Assembly: GCF_009831215.1 (NCBI RefSeq)
Contig: NZ_WUTW01000001.1
Location: 744,001 to 808,000 of the forward strand
Direction of reading: 5' to 3'
Source of the DNA: Actinomadura rayongensis
GTDB lineage: Bacteria > Actinomycetota > Actinomycetes > Streptosporangiales > Streptosporangiaceae
Length of the DNA stretch: 64,000 bases
Shown: piece by piece, positions 8,027 to 17,226 of the stretch
Position numbering within the stretch: position 1 is the first letter of the stretch
Layout of the letters: each line of letters starts with the position of its first letter
The notes under the pieces: model-generated
The model's input: only the letters and a program-made list of their open reading frames with translations
Database searches by the model: none
Told to the model about the DNA's origin: nothing
Translations under genes and position numbers: made by a program

Positions 8027-9109
8027 ATGACCGATCACATAGGCGAGAAACTGCTCAAGGTCGCCACGAAGGAACTCGGGTACCACGAGAAGTCCGGCGG
8101 CTACACCAAGTACGGAGACTGGTACGGAAGCAATGTCGGCGGTGGGGACGACTACTTCAGCACCGCGCCCTGGTGCGACATGTTCATCGCGTGGGCGGCG
8201 CACGAGGCCGGGGTCGTGGACCGGGTCGGCCAGTTCGCGTCCACGATCGAGCACGCGACCTGGTTCAAGCAGCAGGGCGCGTGGGGGACGCGGCCGGAGC
8301 CCGGCGCGATCGTGTTCTACTCCTTCAGCGGGTCCAAGAAGATCGACGGGATCAGCCATGTGGGGATCGTGGAGAGCGTGAAGGGACGCACGCTCCATAC
8401 GGTCGAGGGCAACACCGACGGCATCTACCTCAAGCGCAAGACCCGCGATTTCAGCGACGTCGTCGGGTACGGGTACCCGGCGAAGGTGAAGGACGGCGCG
8501 TACGTCGCGCGGCACTCCCGTCCGGAGCCCGCGCCCGCGCCGGTCGCGACCGTGCAGCGGACCGTTCCGAAGCACGACGAGCCGCTGATCGGCCAGGACG
8601 GCCTGCTCGGCGGGCTGCTCGCGGTCGCGGTGTGCGGGACGGTCGCGCTGGCGGCGGGCCGCGCGCTCGCGGCGCGCGTCCCGGCCGAGGCGCCGATCCG
8701 GGTGCGCCGGCGCGGCAAGCACCACCGCGTGGCGCTGCCGCTGGACGTCACCCCGGCCGACCTGGACGCCGCCGAGGCCGAGACCGCGGTCTTGGCCGCC
8801 GTGGTCGAGGAACCGTCGAAGCGGCGCAAACGGGGCAAGCACCACCGTCCGGCGCGTCCGCTGGGCCTGGTCGGACGCCGGCGCGGCCGGCACCACCGCG
8901 TGGCGCTCCCGGCCGATGTCACCCCGGCCGACCTGGACTTCGCCGAGTCCGCGACGGCGGTCATGCCCGCCGTGACGGCCGCGGTCGCCGCCGAGGCCGA
9001 GGACCGCGAGTTCTGGAACCGCGTCTCGCACCTCGCCGACGACGCCGACCTGGCGTTCTGGGACGGCGTCCACGCCGAACTCGGCTCGGCCCAGCCCGCG
9101 CGTCAGTAG
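8027..9109 (+). CDS. CHAP-domain peptidoglycan hydrolase, riboswitch controlled
   Basis: 360 residues. The N-terminal CHAP domain (about 1-155) shows the catalytic Cys50 in APWCDMF and His111 in GISHVGIVE, the pair used for amidase or endopeptidase cleavage of peptidoglycan. One hydrophobic helix lies at about 192-212. The C-terminal part is basic and repetitive: RRGKHHRVALPLDVTPADLD at 228-247 recurs almost exactly at 286-305, with a partial copy near 268. No N-terminal signal peptide is visible. The c-di-AMP riboswitch just upstream ties the gene to wall or osmotic homeostasis. It overlaps the convergent protease by 7 bp. Confidence 0.88.
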   Translation: MTDHIGEKLLKVATKELGYHEKSGGYTKYGDWYGSNVGGGDDYFSTAPWCDMFIAWAAHEAGVVDRVGQFASTIEHATWFKQQGAWGTRPEPGAIVFYSFSGSKKIDGISHVGIVESVKGRTLHTVEGNTDGIYLKRKTRDFSDVVGYGYPAKVKDGAYVARHSRPEPAPAPVATVQRTVPKHDEPLIGQDGLLGGLLAVAVCGTVALAAGRALAARVPAEAPIRVRRRGKHHRVALPLDVTPADLDAAEAETAVLAAVVEEPSKRRKRGKHHRPARPLGLVGRRRGRHHRVALPADVTPADLDFAESATAVMPAVTAAVAAEAEDREFWNRVSHLADDADLAFWDGVHAELGSAQPARQ

Positions 9110-10170
9110 GAGGAGACCGACACCACGACGACGGGCGGCTTGCGGCCGAGGCCCGTCCCGGGGAACTCGTTCGACGTCACCGTGACGGTCGACCGCTGCA
9201 CCTGGAGCGACTGGCCGACGACGGGCTGCAGCGTCCCCTCCAGGACGACCGGCCGCACCTCGCCGACGCCCGGCCCGAGCCCGCGCAGCCCGATGGAGTG
9301 GACGACGACGGCGGGCGTGACGCCCCGGTCGTCCACCGTCGGGACGCGGTACTCGATCGCCAGCTCCGGATCGGGCGGGCCGGGGACGCCGGTGCCGCTC
9401 AGCGAGATCACCGCGAGCGGACGCGCGGGCACCGGCGTCCCGATCTCGGCGACCGCGCTGGCCGCCCCGACGATCGCCTTCTCGCGGGTGGTGAACCGCG
9501 TGACCCACGGGCTCATCTCGTTCGGGAAAGAGCGGTAGAGATTCGCGGCGGAAACGCGGCGCCCGCTCTGCCAGAAGTTGCCCGGCAGCGGCGTGACGAC
9601 GCTCGAAGCCACCGGGGGAGTGGGCACCGTGAAACTCTGCGGGCCGGTGTATCCCATGACGCAGTAGTCGTCGGCATAGGGGACGGGCGCCGATCCGGAA
9701 CCGGTGCTCCAGCCGAAGGCGTGGTCGAGTCCGAGAACGTGCCCGATCTCGTGCTGGAAGAACTCCAGGTAACCGTTCTGGTCGAGCAGCGCGTTGCGTC
9801 CCCAGGCGCCCGCGTCCGACGGCGGCGGATTCACGAGCGCGATGAAACCGTCGTATCCGTCCACGTGCAGGTCCTCGCTCCTGGCCCGGGCGAGGACGGC
9901 CTCGATGGCGTCGCCGCGGTGGTGGGAGAGCCAGTTGGCGTCCAGGTCGGCGAGGCTCATCGGGAGCGCGCCGACCTCCGAGAGGTCGAATTCGGGATTC
10001 AGGATCCCGAAACTCGCGCGCCGCCAGTAATCGCCGACGCTCCAGCCGTTCGGGTCCTGGAAGACGGCTCTGATCATCTTCACGGGCCACGGCCAGCTGC
10101 CGACGGCGCCGTCCGGCGGCGGGTTCCAGCCGCCGCTCACGACCTTGATCCGGAAGGGGTTCGCGACCAC
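9103..10170 (-). CDS. Metzincin-type zinc metalloprotease
   Basis: 355 residues. The zinc site HEIGHVLGLDH lies at residues 140-150 (His140, Glu141, His144, His150) and a Met-turn candidate DDYCVMGY has Met172. This matches the matrixin/metzincin pattern. The remaining C-terminal half is not recognised. The GTG start at 10170 has AAAGGA six bases upstream, better than the ATG at 10269. There is no obvious signal peptide or propeptide, so export is uncertain. Substrate unknown. It converges on the CHAP gene. Confidence 0.78.
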   Translation of the reverse strand: MVANPFRIKVVSGGWNPPPDGAVGSWPWPVKMIRAVFQDPNGWSVGDYWRRASFGILNPEFDLSEVGALPMSLADLDANWLSHHRGDAIEAVLARARSEDLHVDGYDGFIALVNPPPSDAGAWGRNALLDQNGYLEFFQHEIGHVLGLDHAFGWSTGSGSAPVPYADDYCVMGYTGPQSFTVPTPPVASSVVTPLPGNFWQSGRRVSAANLYRSFPNEMSPWVTRFTTREKAIVGAASAVAEIGTPVPARPLAVISLSGTGVPGPPDPELAIEYRVPTVDDRGVTPAVVVHSIGLRGLGPGVGEVRPVVLEGTLQPVVGQSLQVQRSTVTVTSNEFPGTGLGRKPPVVVVSVSSY

Positions 10171-10299
10171 GAGCCGTCCTTTCGCCGAACCGTGGAAACG
10201 TCCGGCGCGCGGGCGCGGTGCGGACGTCGGGCTCACGGTAGACCGGAAGCGGCGCGCATCCGGCACCATGACCGGACGCGGCCATTCCGTGAAAGGCGT

Positions 10300-11568
10300 T
10301 CAGCGGTCGTAGCGGGCGGGCTGGTTGATGGCCGCGTAGAAATCGCGGCTTCCCCGGGTGGGATGGCGGAGACGGCGGAGCAGCGCGGACGGATATTCGA
10401 TGAGCCAGTAACTGAGCGTCGCGGCGGGCAGCACGGCGGCGAGCATGACGACGAACGCCAGCGGGAACGCGGACTGGCTCGTCGGGATCAGCCCGGCCCG
10501 GTCCAGCGTGATCATGATCGGCTCGTGCCACATGTACACGCTGTAGCTGACGAGCCCGATCGCGGTGAGGACGCGCGAGCGCAGCAGCCGGTGCCACGCG
10601 TTGTCGCCCGACGCGTGGACGGTCGCGTAGATCAGCGCCGTCCACAGCACCGCGCAGATCGGGTGGTAGAAGATCGCGAACGGGCCTTCCGGCGTGTCGG
10701 CCAGGAACGTCAGCAGCACCAGCGCGACCGGGACGGCCAGCCGCACCAGCCGCGCGGCGGCCGGTTCGAGCCGTCCCCGGTCGCCGAGCCCGACCATCAC
10801 GACGGCCAGGAGCATCCCCGCGCCGAACGCGTGGAAGCGCGCCTGCGGACCGAAGTACGCGGGCCATTCGGTGACGGGAATGTGCAGGCCGTACCGCGCG
10901 ACGGCGAGCCAGAGCACGGGCACGACGTACAGCGCCAGGCAGCCGGCGGCGCAGATCAGGATCCGCCGCGAGCGGTCCTCGACCCGCGCGCACGCCCGCG
11001 CGGCCAGCGGGCCGAGCAGGACGAGCGCGCCATAGAACATGATCTCCAGCGACATCGACCAGGACGGGCCGATCGTGTAGAAGATCCGCTTCTGGTCGAA
11101 GACCTGGGTGAACGTCAGGTGTTCCAGCAGGTCGCGCCAGTCGCCGGGCAGGCGCGGGTTCCGCGTCGCCCAGACGAACAGGATCGCGCACCAGTACAGC
11201 GGCAGGATCCGGACGGCCCGCCGGAACAGGAACGACTTCGCGGGCTGGGCGTTCGTCCGGTCGATCGCGGCGCGGGCGTACGACAGCGTCAGCAGGAACG
11301 CCGACAGGACGAAGAAGAGATCGACCACCTCGAACGACAGCATCGCGGCCAGCAGGCGGTTCTCCACGGGCGGACGGGCGCCGTCCGGCCCGTACCGGGT
11401 GTAGTGCTGCCAGACGTGGAACAGGATCGTGCTGATCGCGGCCAGCCCCCGGTAGCCCTCCAGCTCCCGGACCCGTCCGCCGCGCGGCGCGCCCTCCGGC
11501 GGGTGCTTGGGCAGTTCGGGCACGCGCGCCGAGGGCACCGGACGCGCGACGCCGTTCAACGCCGCCAT
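10300..11568 (-). CDS. Acyltransferase family 3 (OafA/YrhL-like)
   Basis: 422 residues with about ten transmembrane helices. It opens with the family signature RELEGYRGLAAISTILFHVWQH, where the His is catalytic, followed by FFVLSAFLL and RRAVRILPLYW. Such proteins acylate exported or surface polysaccharides. The start codon shares one base with the stop of the upstream glycosyltransferase (TGATG), so the two are translationally coupled and probably build and modify one polymer. Confidence 0.9.
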   Translation of the reverse strand: MAALNGVARPVPSARVPELPKHPPEGAPRGGRVRELEGYRGLAAISTILFHVWQHYTRYGPDGARPPVENRLLAAMLSFEVVDLFFVLSAFLLTLSYARAAIDRTNAQPAKSFLFRRAVRILPLYWCAILFVWATRNPRLPGDWRDLLEHLTFTQVFDQKRIFYTIGPSWSMSLEIMFYGALVLLGPLAARACARVEDRSRRILICAAGCLALYVVPVLWLAVARYGLHIPVTEWPAYFGPQARFHAFGAGMLLAVVMVGLGDRGRLEPAAARLVRLAVPVALVLLTFLADTPEGPFAIFYHPICAVLWTALIYATVHASGDNAWHRLLRSRVLTAIGLVSYSVYMWHEPIMITLDRAGLIPTSQSAFPLAFVVMLAAVLPAATLSYWLIEYPSALLRRLRHPTRGSRDFYAAINQPARYDR

Positions 11569-14051
11569 CAGCCGTCGCCCCGCGCGGTCCGCGGCGTCAC
11601 CCGCCACTGCCGGACGCCCAGCAGTTCCTTCAGATGGGCGTTGCGCGCGACCTGGTTCTTGAAGTGGCCGTAGAACAGCGCCGACATGACCAGGTACAGG
11701 AAGAACCAGGACTTTCGCTTCTTCACGACGGGCGCGGCGAGGCGGTACGCGAACGCCGCCTGGATCGGTCCGGTCGCGACGGTGAACAGCGTGGCCAGCA
11801 GGAACAGCGGCACGGCCCAGTTGAGACGGTCGACGCCGCCGACCCGCCACACCGAGTAGATCAGGATCGGCAGCATCTGGAGCGTCAGCCACGGCTGCAC
11901 CTCGCGCCAGCCGAGCAGCATGAAGAACCCGAACCGCTGGCGCGAGGTGAACGAGCGGGAGAACAGCAGCGAGCGCAGGTATTTGCGGGATACCTGCGAC
12001 CACCCCTGCGCCCACCGCGACCGCTGGTGCCACAGCGCGCGCAGCGTCGTCGGAGCGAGTTCGCGGGAGACCAGCTCGCGGTCCGAGGCGATCTTGGCGC
12101 CGCCCTGCAGCGCCCGCATCGTGGAGTCGATGTCCTCGGTGAGCATCGCGCCGTGCATGCGGGTGGACGCGAGCAGCTCCGTCCGCCAGAAGCCGTTCGA
12201 GCCGCCGAACAGCCCGAACTGGAACATCCGCGCGCGGCCCGGGTGGCTCACCGCGTAGATCGCCTCGAACTCGACGGCGACCATCCGCGCCACCCACGAG
12301 CTGGCGCCGTTGCGCGGCGCGCAGTGCCCCTGGACGATGTCGTAGCCGTTGGACAGCCAGTTCCACGCCAGCCGGAACGCGGCCGGGTGCGGGTGGTGGT
12401 CGGCGTCGAAGATCCCGACGAACTCGCCCCGCACCTGCGTGATCGCGGCGTTGAGGTTCTGCGCCTTGGACGTGCTGCCCTGCACCGGCAGCAGCACGAG
12501 CCGGGGGTCGCGGCGGGCGATCTCGCGCAGCGCGTCCTCGACGGGCAGTGGACGCGGCGTGTTGTAGGCGAGCACGATGTCCAGCTGGCCCGGATAGTCC
12601 ACCCGCAGGAACGACTCGACCGTGTCCACGATCGTCGCGGCCTCGTTCGGCAGGTACGCGCAGATGATCGCGCTCGCCGGCGGGTACGGCGCGGCGGGCG
12701 CGGCCGGACGCGGCACCGAGTCCAGCGCGTACAGGCACTCCAGCACGACGAGGCCCGCCGAGAGGACGAGCGCGCCGGACACGACCCAGTACATGAGCGG
12801 CCCGGCGTCCCATCCGATCTGCTCCAGCAGGACGTAGCCCGCGAGCGGCACGCCGACGCCGAGCAGCAGCATCAGCACCGGCGACAGCACGGGCATCAGC
12901 GCCCGCGCGAGCGCCTGGAGCGGTCTTCGCCGCTCCTGGTCGCCGCGCATCCACGGCTCGTACCGGACGGGCTGCAGGTCGCGGTGGCGCGCCGCCTCCG
13001 TCGCGGCGTTCGCCGCCCGCTCCAAGATGGTGGCGTGGTCGCCGTTCCCGGCCAGCGGGACCCAGCCGATCAGCGGCGTGAGCAGGACGTTCTCGTTCGC
13101 GACGACGAACCGCGTCCCGGCGACCGCGTCGGCGAACTCGCGCAGGTCGTGCTCGGCGGTGTGCGCGTCGACGCCGGGCAGCAGCATGAGCAGCTGCCCG
13201 CCCTCGTGCCAGCCGAACCGGTCGCTGGCGCGGCCGAGCCGTTCGGCGACGCCCGCCATCCGCTCGGCGACCTCGCGGCGCGCCCGCGACCCGAGCCGCG
13301 CCTCCAGCGCCTCCATCTCGGCGACCCGGACGACCGCGACGACGCCGCCGCGCGGCCCCGGTTCCGGCCGCTGCAGCTCGCGGTCGACCTCGTCCAGGAA
13401 GTGCTGGCGGGAGTACAGGCCGGTGCCGAGGTCCATCGGCAGGTGCTCGACCGGGACCGGCACCCGGCGCAGCTTGGCCTCGACGCGGGCGAGCAGTTCG
13501 TCCGGGTCGGACGTGTCGTGGACGCAGTCGTCGGCGCCGCTGCGCAGCTCGGCGACGACGCCCTCGGGGCCGGGCACCGGCGTGACGACGACGAGCGGCG
13601 CGGCGCGCCCGGCCGGGACCCGGCGGACCTCCCGGACGAGTTCGTCGCCGCCCTCGTCGCCCGCGAGCGCCACGACGGCGTCCGGCGCGGCCATCTGGAC
13701 CTGGCGGCGGACGTCGCCGGGCACGGCGTGCTGGACGTGGTGGCCGCCTTCGAGCAGCGCCTCGCACACCCGGTCCAGCCGGGGCCCCGGCGGGCCGACG
13801 GCGAGGACCTGGGCGCTGGTGTGGGGGGCCGTCCGGATCCGCGAGCGGGGGGACGGCGGCGGATCCGGAACGGCCCTGATCTTCGGTGCCGCGACGGGTT
13901 GGACCGGTTCAACGGGCGGGGCGACGGGAGCGGGCAGGAACGGCGAATCGGGCTGGGCGGGGGGCACGGTGAAACTCCTTCGCTGCTGGGAGAGGGCGGC
14001 GAATCGTCCGCCATCGTCCCCGACCCGTCCCGAGAAGGCATCATGCTTCAT
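11568..14051 (-). CDS. Glycosyltransferase 2 with degenerate receiver and GGDEF domains
   Basis: 827 residues. A Pro-rich N-terminus (1-75) leads to a receiver-like domain (about 80-195), then a GGDEF-like domain (about 205-365) whose signature reads WHEGGQ at 281-286 instead of GGDEF, so it is probably not a cyclase. Two helices (about 385-445) precede a cellulose-synthase-like GT2 domain with FDAD at 548-551, TED at 638-640 and QRSRW at 676-680, followed by further helices. It is a processive membrane polysaccharide synthase by family. The fusion suggests control by a nucleotide or by phosphorylation-like signals. It is coupled to the acyltransferase gene. Confidence 0.85.
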   Translation of the reverse strand: MKHDAFSGRVGDDGGRFAALSQQRRSFTVPPAQPDSPFLPAPVAPPVEPVQPVAAPKIRAVPDPPPSPRSRIRTAPHTSAQVLAVGPPGPRLDRVCEALLEGGHHVQHAVPGDVRRQVQMAAPDAVVALAGDEGGDELVREVRRVPAGRAAPLVVVTPVPGPEGVVAELRSGADDCVHDTSDPDELLARVEAKLRRVPVPVEHLPMDLGTGLYSRQHFLDEVDRELQRPEPGPRGGVVAVVRVAEMEALEARLGSRARREVAERMAGVAERLGRASDRFGWHEGGQLLMLLPGVDAHTAEHDLREFADAVAGTRFVVANENVLLTPLIGWVPLAGNGDHATILERAANAATEAARHRDLQPVRYEPWMRGDQERRRPLQALARALMPVLSPVLMLLLGVGVPLAGYVLLEQIGWDAGPLMYWVVSGALVLSAGLVVLECLYALDSVPRPAAPAAPYPPASAIICAYLPNEAATIVDTVESFLRVDYPGQLDIVLAYNTPRPLPVEDALREIARRDPRLVLLPVQGSTSKAQNLNAAITQVRGEFVGIFDADHHPHPAAFRLAWNWLSNGYDIVQGHCAPRNGASSWVARMVAVEFEAIYAVSHPGRARMFQFGLFGGSNGFWRTELLASTRMHGAMLTEDIDSTMRALQGGAKIASDRELVSRELAPTTLRALWHQRSRWAQGWSQVSRKYLRSLLFSRSFTSRQRFGFFMLLGWREVQPWLTLQMLPILIYSVWRVGGVDRLNWAVPLFLLATLFTVATGPIQAAFAYRLAAPVVKKRKSWFFLYLVMSALFYGHFKNQVARNAHLKELLGVRQWRVTPRTARGDG

Positions 14052-14146
14052 TGAGTCATTTGCCCAGCCGCTTCACCTGGCGGTAACAATCCCGCACGTT
14101 CCGTCACGGAAATGGCGGGCCGTGCGCCGCTTTTCCGCCCGGCCGG

Positions 14147-14952
14147 TCACCCACCGTGATCTTCGCGCAGATCGCGCAGGTCGCGTTGCATGCGGGCGAC
14201 GTCCGCGCCGCCCGCCATCTGCCGGACGAGTTCGTCCAGCGTGATCCGCCCGGCGTCGGCGTCCACGGCGACCTCGCCGCGTTTCAGGACGACGAACCGG
14301 TCGCCGACGGCCCACGCGTGCTGCGCGTTGTGCGTGATGAGCACGACGCCGACGCCCTGCTTCTTGGCGCGCACCGCATAACGCAGGACCGTTTCGGCCT
14401 GGCGGACGCCGAGCGCGGACGTCGGCTCGTCCAGCAGCAGGACCCGCGCGCCGAAGTACACGGCCCGCGCGACCGCCACGGACTGCCGCTCACCGCCGGA
14501 GAGCGTCGAGATGGGACGCTCGGGATCGGCCAGCCGGATGCCGATCGACTCCAGCTGCTCGCGGGTCACGCTCCGTGCCGTCCGCTTGTCGAACCGGGCG
14601 AACGGACCCCGGCCGCGCACCGTTCGCGGCCCATGAAGAAATTCCGGTAGACGGGCAGCACGGGCACCATCGCGAGGTCCTGGAAAACGGTCGCGATGCC
14701 TTTCGCGAGGGCGTCCTTCGGGCTGGAGAAGGCGACCGGGACGCCGTCCACGGCGAGCGTCCCGGTGTCGGGCGGCGTGACGCCCGACAGCAGTTTGATG
14801 AGCGAGGACTTTCCCGCGCCGTTGTCGCCGAGCAAGCACGTGACCTGGCCGGGACAAACGCGGAGGCTCACGCCGTCCAGCGCCCGGACCGTCCCGTAGG
14901 ACTTGCTCACGTCCCGCGCCTCGAAGACGGGACCGCCGTTCTCACCGGTCAT
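14147..14952 (-). pseudogene. Sugar ABC transporter ATPase, frameshifted
   Basis: The N-terminal frame starts MTGENGGPVFEARDVSKSYG, has Walker A GDNGAGKSS and the Q-loop VFQDLA, and runs well to NFFMGRE at about 14630. Homology then continues only in another frame (GRGPFARFDK, signature LSGGERQ, Walker B VLLLDEPTSAL, His-loop LITHNAQHA). One missing base near 14620-14627 explains the break; restoring it would give about 268 residues, the normal size of FrcA-type ATPases. Either the gene is inactivated or the sequence has an error there. It overlaps the permease gene by 11 bp. Confidence 0.85.
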
Positions 14953-15988
14953 CGCGCAACCGCCGCATCGTGAACTCCCGGGCCGTGTTGTTGGCCAGGA
15001 CGGCGACCAGCAGCAGCGCGCCGAGCAGGGCCTGGAACCAGTTGGTGTCGATGTTCGTGAAATAGAAGCCCTGATAGACGAGCCCGAAGAACAGGGCGCC
15101 GAAGACCGTCCCGACCGGCGTGCCGAGCCCGCCGAACAGGAACGTTCCACCGATGACGGCCGCGACGATCACCTCGAACTGGAGGTTGCTCCCGTCCGCC
15201 GCGTTGGCGGTGTTGGAGCCGAGCGCGGCGAGGACGCCCGCCAGCGCCGCGCCGAGCGCGGTGAGGACGAACATCAGCACCTTCACCCGCGCGATCGGGA
15301 TCCCGGCGCGCTGGGCGGACTCGCGGGCGCCGCCCGTCACCGAGATCCAGTTGCCGAAGCGGGTGCCGATCAGCAGCCACGCGGCGAGGACGCTCAGCGC
15401 GATCCACCACACGGCCGAGACGGGGATCCACGCGCCGAGGTCGCCGGAGAACAGCCGCAGCAGCGGGTCCCCGGACAGCGCCTCGTTGACGCCCGCGACG
15501 GTCGTCCCGCCGAGGCCGCCGTTCGCGATCGCGGCGGCGCCGCCGGCGACGATGAACATGGTCGCGAGGGTGACCAGGAAGGACGGGATGGGTGTCCGGA
15601 CGGACAGAATCCCATTGACCAGCCCGATCAGCCCGCATCCGCCGAGCGCCAGCAGCAGCGCTGCCCACAGCGGCCAGCCGTGGACGACCGGGTACCCGAA
15701 CATGATCTCGGCCGCGCCGACCATCGACCCGACCGACAGGTCGAACTCGCCGGCCACCATCAGCAGCGTCATCGGGGCCGCGACGATCCCGATCGTCGCC
15801 GAGACCTGCAGCACGTTGCGGATGCCGAGCGAGGACAGGAACCCCTCGTCGCCGCCCGCCAGCGCGAAGATCGCGAAGACGACGACCGTGCTGGCGACGG
15901 CGGTCAGCTCGGGGCGCAGGAACGCGCGCTGGACGCGGTTGCGGTCGGGTGCGCGCCGATGGTCGGCGGTCAGGTGCCGGACGGCCAT
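14942..15988 (-). CDS. Sugar ABC transporter permease
   Basis: 348 residues with eight to ten membrane helices and the BPD_transp_2 pattern of ribose/fructose-type importers (LMVAGEFDLSVGSMVG, GGTFLFGGLGTPVGTVFGA). It follows the binding-protein gene after 2 bp and overlaps the ATPase gene by 11 bp, so the three form one operon. It would be the channel for a monosaccharide, but depends on the frameshifted ATPase or a replacement from elsewhere. Exact sugar unknown. Confidence 0.92.
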   Translation of the reverse strand: MAVRHLTADHRRAPDRNRVQRAFLRPELTAVASTVVVFAIFALAGGDEGFLSSLGIRNVLQVSATIGIVAAPMTLLMVAGEFDLSVGSMVGAAEIMFGYPVVHGWPLWAALLLALGGCGLIGLVNGILSVRTPIPSFLVTLATMFIVAGGAAAIANGGLGGTTVAGVNEALSGDPLLRLFSGDLGAWIPVSAVWWIALSVLAAWLLIGTRFGNWISVTGGARESAQRAGIPIARVKVLMFVLTALGAALAGVLAALGSNTANAADGSNLQFEVIVAAVIGGTFLFGGLGTPVGTVFGALFFGLVYQGFYFTNIDTNWFQALLGALLLVAVLANNTAREFTMRRLRDDR

Positions 15989-15990
15989 GG

Positions 15991-17019
15991 CTAGTGGATC
16001 CCTTCCGCGGCGGCCTTGAGGTAGTCCGCGAGGTTCGTCCGGGTCACGACGATCGGTCCCGTGGCCATCACCGGGTCGACCGGCCGCAGCCCGTACCGGA
16101 CGTACTGGTCGCAGACGAGCGCGGCCCAGTAGCCCTGGAGGTACTGCTGCTGGTCGAGCGCGAACGCCAGCTCGCCGTCCTTCACCGCGCCGAGGATCTG
16201 CGCGTTGGTGTCGATGGTCGCCCAGGTCGTCTTCGCCGCGCGGGCTCCGGTGGCCGTGCGGGCGGCGAGCTGCGCGGGGGTGAAGACGACGCCGGTGGTG
16301 AAGACGGCGTCGATGGACGGGTCGCGCGCCAGTTTCGCCTCGATGGACCCGGCGATGGACGCGGCCGTCCCCGCCGCCTCCTTGAGCGACATGTACAGCC
16401 ACGTTGTGTTGCCGGTGTAGCCGGACTTGAATCCGGCGTTGCGCTGGTCGGTGAGCGGTAGCGAACCGGGCGTCAACGTAACGACCAGCGGGTGTTTGAT
16501 GCCGCGCTTGGCGAGTTCCTGGCCGCCCATTTTGCCCTGCAGCGTCTCGTCCGAGCCGATGTAGGTCAGCGCGCCGTACTTCTCGGCCTGCTGGTAGCCG
16601 GCGTTGGCGAACACGACCGGGATGCCCGCCTTCTGGGCCTTCTGCACCTCGGGGCCCTGCGCAGACGGGGTGTCGAACGTGACGATCAGGCAGTCGGGCT
16701 TCTCCGCGACCGCGTTCTGGAGCATCCGCTTCTCCTGGGCGGGGTCGCTCGCCTTGGTGTTGGCCGGGGCGCCCTGGAAGATCGCGTTGTCGCCGAGCCG
16801 CTTGCCCGCGTCCTTGTAGCCCTTGACGATCGGCGCGTCGAACGGGGTCGGCTGGGGGACGTCCCGCACGTAGATGATCTTGAGGCTGCGGCCGGTCGCG
16901 CCCTTCGCGGCGCCGTCGGACGCGCCGCAGCCGGCCGCGCAGGCCGCCAGCGCCGCCGCGGCGGCCACGCCGGCCGTCCAGCGGGCGCGGAGCCGCCGGG
17001 TGGTGAGGGATTGCTGCAC
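15991..17019 (-). CDS. Sugar ABC transporter substrate-binding lipoprotein
   Basis: 342 residues. The N-terminal signal with the lipobox-like LAACAAGC implies a membrane-anchored lipoprotein. The mature part matches periplasmic-binding-protein type I (sugar-binding family 4): VKGYKDAGKRLGDN, VAEKPDCLIVTF, PVVFANAGYQ and ALDQQQYLQGYW. It captures a monosaccharide for the permease downstream. It is the first gene of the operon and has a good promoter about 75-105 bp upstream. Confidence 0.92.
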   Translation of the reverse strand: MQQSLTTRRLRARWTAGVAAAAALAACAAGCGASDGAAKGATGRSLKIIYVRDVPQPTPFDAPIVKGYKDAGKRLGDNAIFQGAPANTKASDPAQEKRMLQNAVAEKPDCLIVTFDTPSAQGPEVQKAQKAGIPVVFANAGYQQAEKYGALTYIGSDETLQGKMGGQELAKRGIKHPLVVTLTPGSLPLTDQRNAGFKSGYTGNTTWLYMSLKEAAGTAASIAGSIEAKLARDPSIDAVFTTGVVFTPAQLAARTATGARAAKTTWATIDTNAQILGAVKDGELAFALDQQQYLQGYWAALVCDQYVRYGLRPVDPVMATGPIVVTRTNLADYLKAAAEGIH

Positions 17020-17095
17020 TGTGGTTCCCCTTCTCCGGGTGGGTCACCCCGGGCTCGGCGGCGTGTGACGCAGCTCACGAGGGGGGTGGTGTCCG

Positions 17096-17125
17096 ACTAT
17101 CTGCCCAGGCAGGGGGCTGTGTCAA
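17096..17125 (-). promoter_or_regulatory. Promoter of the sugar ABC operon
   Basis: On the minus strand TTGACA (17125-17120) is followed after 18 bases by GATAGT (17101-17096), a good vegetative-type promoter pointing at the binding-protein gene. The shared 20-bp element lies immediately upstream of the -35 box, suited to regulator contact. Confidence 0.6.
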
Positions 17126-17132
17126 TAGATTC

Positions 17133-17154
17133 TTGTCAGCCTTGAAAAATTTTT
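17133..17154 (+). promoter_or_regulatory. Shared operator-like element, copy 1
   Basis: TTGTCAGCCTTGAAAA followed by an A and a T-run lies between the sugar ABC operon and the serine hydrolase gene. Almost the same bases recur upstream of the beta-glucosidase gene (19597-19617, opposite strand). The AT-rich core stands out in a GC-rich background. It probably binds a common regulator; the TetR protein at 19703 or an off-window LacI protein are candidates. Confidence 0.6.
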
Positions 17155-17226
17155 CGGGCCATGCGATCGTGCCGGTATGCGAGAGATTTCGGGCCGGCGC
17201 GCGCCCGGCCGTCCGGGCGCGGCGGC

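Noticed and set aside
7823..11673. Open frames of over 1100 codons on both strands across the CHAP, protease and acyltransferase genes.
   Set aside because: Low-complexity shadows in the wrong frame; the real genes there have clear motifs.
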